Of a stretch of DNA of 64,000 bases, positions 62,146 to 64,000 are shown one piece after another. The stretch's first letter is position 1. The number at the start of each line of letters is the position of its first letter. The translations under genes were made by a program, and so were the position numbers. The notes beneath the pieces are model-generated. The model saw only the letters and a program-made list of their open reading frames with translations. It had not been told where the DNA came from and did no database searches. This DNA is from Pseudomonas siliginis (GTDB lineage Bacteria; Pseudomonadota; Gammaproteobacteria; Pseudomonadales; Pseudomonadaceae): positions 62,001-126,000 of the forward strand of contig NZ_JAHSTW010000011.1 in the NCBI RefSeq assembly GCF_019145195.1, given 5' to 3'.

Positions 62146-63398
62146 CTAGGAATCTTAAACAGGCACTGTTCAGTGCCTTGCTGGTGTGGGCGGTGGCCTA
62201 CCCGGTACTGGGTCTGAAACTGACCATCGTCGGTATCAATCTGGAAGTGCACAACACCAGCCCTGCGGTACTTGCGACCATCGCGATCTGCTCGGTGCTG
62301 ATGTTCTTGCGCGTGCTGTTCAACCAGCAGATCAGCAAGGCCTGGCGCTCCTCGCCGGGCATGCCGTTGATCCCGGCCAAGGCCAGCAACTTCCTGACCC
62401 TGCCAACCACCCAGCGCTATTTCATCATTGCGCTGATTCTGATCGCTCTGGTCTGGCCGTTCTTCGGCTCCCGTGGCGCGGTGGATATCGCAACGCTGAT
62501 CCTGATCTACGTGATGCTCGGCCTGGGCCTGAACATCGTCGTCGGTCTGGCCGGTCTGCTTGACCTGGGTTACGTCGGTTTCTACGCCGTCGGCGCCTAC
62601 AGCTACGCGCTGCTGTCGCATTACTACGGCTTGAGTTTCTGGATCTGCCTGCCGATTGCCGGCCTGATGGCGGCGACGTTCGGCTTCCTGCTGGGCTTCC
62701 CGGTGTTGCGTCTGCGCGGCGACTATCTGGCGATCGTGACCTTGGGTTTCGGCGAGATCATCCGTCTGTTCCTGCGTAACCTGACCGACATCACCGGTGG
62801 CCCGAACGGCATCAGCAACATCGAAAAACCGACGTTCTTCGGCCTGACCTTCGAGCGCAAAGCCGCCGAAGGCCTGCAGACGTTCCACGAGTATTTCGGC
62901 CTGCAATACAACTCGATCAACAAGGTGATCTTCCTTTACCTGGTTGCGCTGTTGCTCGCACTGGCTGCGCTGTTCGTGATCAACCGTCTGCTGCGCATGC
63001 CGATCGGCCGTGCGTGGGAAGCGCTGCGTGAAGACGAAATCGCCTGCCGCGCGCTGGGCCTGAACCCGACCGTGATCAAGCTCTCCGCGTTCACCCTGGG
63101 CGCTGCGTTCGCCGGTTTCGCCGGCAGCTTCTTCGCTGCGCGTCAGGGTCTGGTGACGCCCGAGTCGTTCACCTTCATCGAGTCGGCGATCATCCTCGCC
63201 ATCGTCGTATTGGGCGGCATGGGCTCGCAACTGGGCGTGATTCTGGCGGCGATCGTGATGATCCTGTTGCCGGAAATGATGCGTGAGTTCAGCGAGTACC
63301 GCATGTTGATGTTCGGTGCGCTGATGGTGCTGATGATGATCTGGCGTCCACAAGGTCTGCTGCCGATGCAACGCCCACACATGGAGTTGCGCAAATGA
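62142..63398 (+). CDS. braE: Branched-chain amino acid ABC transporter permease
   Basis: 418 residues. LIV-M family motifs are LNIVVGLAGLLDLGYVGFYA, LRLRGDYLAIVTLGFGEIIR and GRAWEALREDEIACRALGLN. The roughly 100-residue N-terminal part before the LIV-M core is typical of Pseudomonas BraE. It overlaps braD and braF by ATGA. Confidence 0.96.
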   Translation: MTRNLKQALFSALLVWAVAYPVLGLKLTIVGINLEVHNTSPAVLATIAICSVLMFLRVLFNQQISKAWRSSPGMPLIPAKASNFLTLPTTQRYFIIALILIALVWPFFGSRGAVDIATLILIYVMLGLGLNIVVGLAGLLDLGYVGFYAVGAYSYALLSHYYGLSFWICLPIAGLMAATFGFLLGFPVLRLRGDYLAIVTLGFGEIIRLFLRNLTDITGGPNGISNIEKPTFFGLTFERKAAEGLQTFHEYFGLQYNSINKVIFLYLVALLLALAALFVINRLLRMPIGRAWEALREDEIACRALGLNPTVIKLSAFTLGAAFAGFAGSFFAARQGLVTPESFTFIESAIILAIVVLGGMGSQLGVILAAIVMILLPEMMREFSEYRMLMFGALMVLMMIWRPQGLLPMQRPHMELRK

Positions 63399-64000
63399 GC
63401 CGCGAGATCCTTAAAGTCGAAAATCTGAGCATGCGCTTCGGCGGCTTGCTCGCGGTCAACGGCGTGGCGCTGACCGTCAAGGAAAAGCAGGTGGTTGCAC
63501 TGATCGGCCCGAACGGCGCCGGCAAGACCACCGTGTTCAACTGCCTGACCGGCTTCTATCAGCCTACCGGCGGCAGCATCCTGCTCGACGGCGAGCCGAT
63601 CCAGGGCCTGCCGGGCCACAAGATCGCCCTCAAAGGCGTGGTGCGGACCTTCCAGAACGTGCGTTTGTTCAAGGATATGACCGCGGTCGAGAACCTGTTG
63701 ATCGCCCAGCACCGTCATCTGAACACCAACTTCCTGTCCGGCCTGTTCAAGACCCCGGCGTTCCGCAAAAGCGAGCGCGAGGCGATGGAATTTGCCGAGT
63801 ACTGGCTGGAAAAGGTCAACCTCAAAGAGTTCGCCAACCGCACCGCCGGCACCCTCGCCTACGGCCAGCAACGGCGTCTGGAAATCGCCCGCTGCATGAT
63901 GACCCGTCCGCGGATTCTCATGCTCGACGAACCGGCCGCCGGCCTGAACCCGAAGGAAACCGAAGACCTCAAGGCGCTGATCGGTGTGTTGCGCGAAGAG
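63395..64000 (+). CDS. braF: Branched-chain amino acid ABC transporter ATPase, 3' end cut by window
   Basis: 202 codons are present. Walker A is LIGPNGAGKTTVFNCLTGFY, the signature is LAYGQQRRLEIARCM, and Walker B is ILMLDEPAAGLNP, all intact. It powers import through BraD and BraE at the cytoplasmic face. The ATG overlaps the braE stop. A second ATPase gene, braG, is expected next. Confidence 0.96.
   Translation, partial: MSREILKVENLSMRFGGLLAVNGVALTVKEKQVVALIGPNGAGKTTVFNCLTGFYQPTGGSILLDGEPIQGLPGHKIALKGVVRTFQNVRLFKDMTAVENLLIAQHRHLNTNFLSGLFKTPAFRKSEREAMEFAEYWLEKVNLKEFANRTAGTLAYGQQRRLEIARCMMTRPRILMLDEPAAGLNPKETEDLKALIGVLREE

Overview
The window is a stretch of chromosome from a Pseudomonas of the fluorescens group. 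This rests on high GC, complete gene neighbourhoods typical of that group (a contiguous pca beta-ketoadipate cluster with pcaR, an EmhABC/TtgABC efflux operon with its divergent TetR regulator, olsBA ornithine-lipid genes, the braC-D-E-F branched-chain amino acid ABC operon) and many copies of the fluorescens-type REP sequence (core TTCGCGAGCAGGCTCGCTCCCAC) between genes. No rRNA, tRNA, CRISPR array, insertion sequence or prophage was recognised. The first and last genes run off the window.

Layout: 1-9.3 kb holds a truncated CaiB-type CoA-transferase, a LysR regulator, two odd repeat or Ig-like proteins, a YiaY-type iron alcohol dehydrogenase, a DUF4917/SIR2-like protein, YegP, a DJ-1/PfpI protein and a methyltransferase. 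From 9.5 to 24.6 kb come a TPM-domain/LemA operon, the periplasmic beta-glucosidase BglX, a YceI-cardiolipin synthase pair, a serine hydrolase, olsBA, AcpH, an ArsR-MFS-old yellow enzyme operon with palindromic sites in front, and the efflux repressor. 24.8-30.6 kb is the tripartite RND efflux operon.

31-43.5 kb is a complete protocatechuate branch of the beta-ketoadipate pathway: an OprD-type porin, pcaC, D, B, T, G, H, F, J, I, K and the IclR regulator pcaR. It covers outer-membrane entry, inner-membrane uptake (PcaK, PcaT), ring cleavage (PcaHG), PcaB/C/D, and PcaIJ/PcaF giving succinyl-CoA and acetyl-CoA. Inverted repeats resembling the known PcaR site lie before pcaI, before pcaR and between pcaR and pcaK.

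44-59.5 kb is a mixed region: a PiT phosphate transporter, a roughly 770-bp inverted-repeat element, a 37-residue single-helix protein that looks like the cbb3 oxidase subunit CcoM with an ANR-type box and its own terminator, RapA, an MFS transporter, a MHYT-GGDEF-EAL cyclic-di-GMP protein, a beta-hydroxyacid dehydrogenase, and a 732-residue protein with the tubulin/FtsZ GTPase signature. The last is the most unusual gene here: a solitary chromosomal tubulin-like protein with a long C-terminal part of unknown role. 59.8 kb to the end is the braCDEF transport operon, with a perfect 16-bp palindrome in front of braC.
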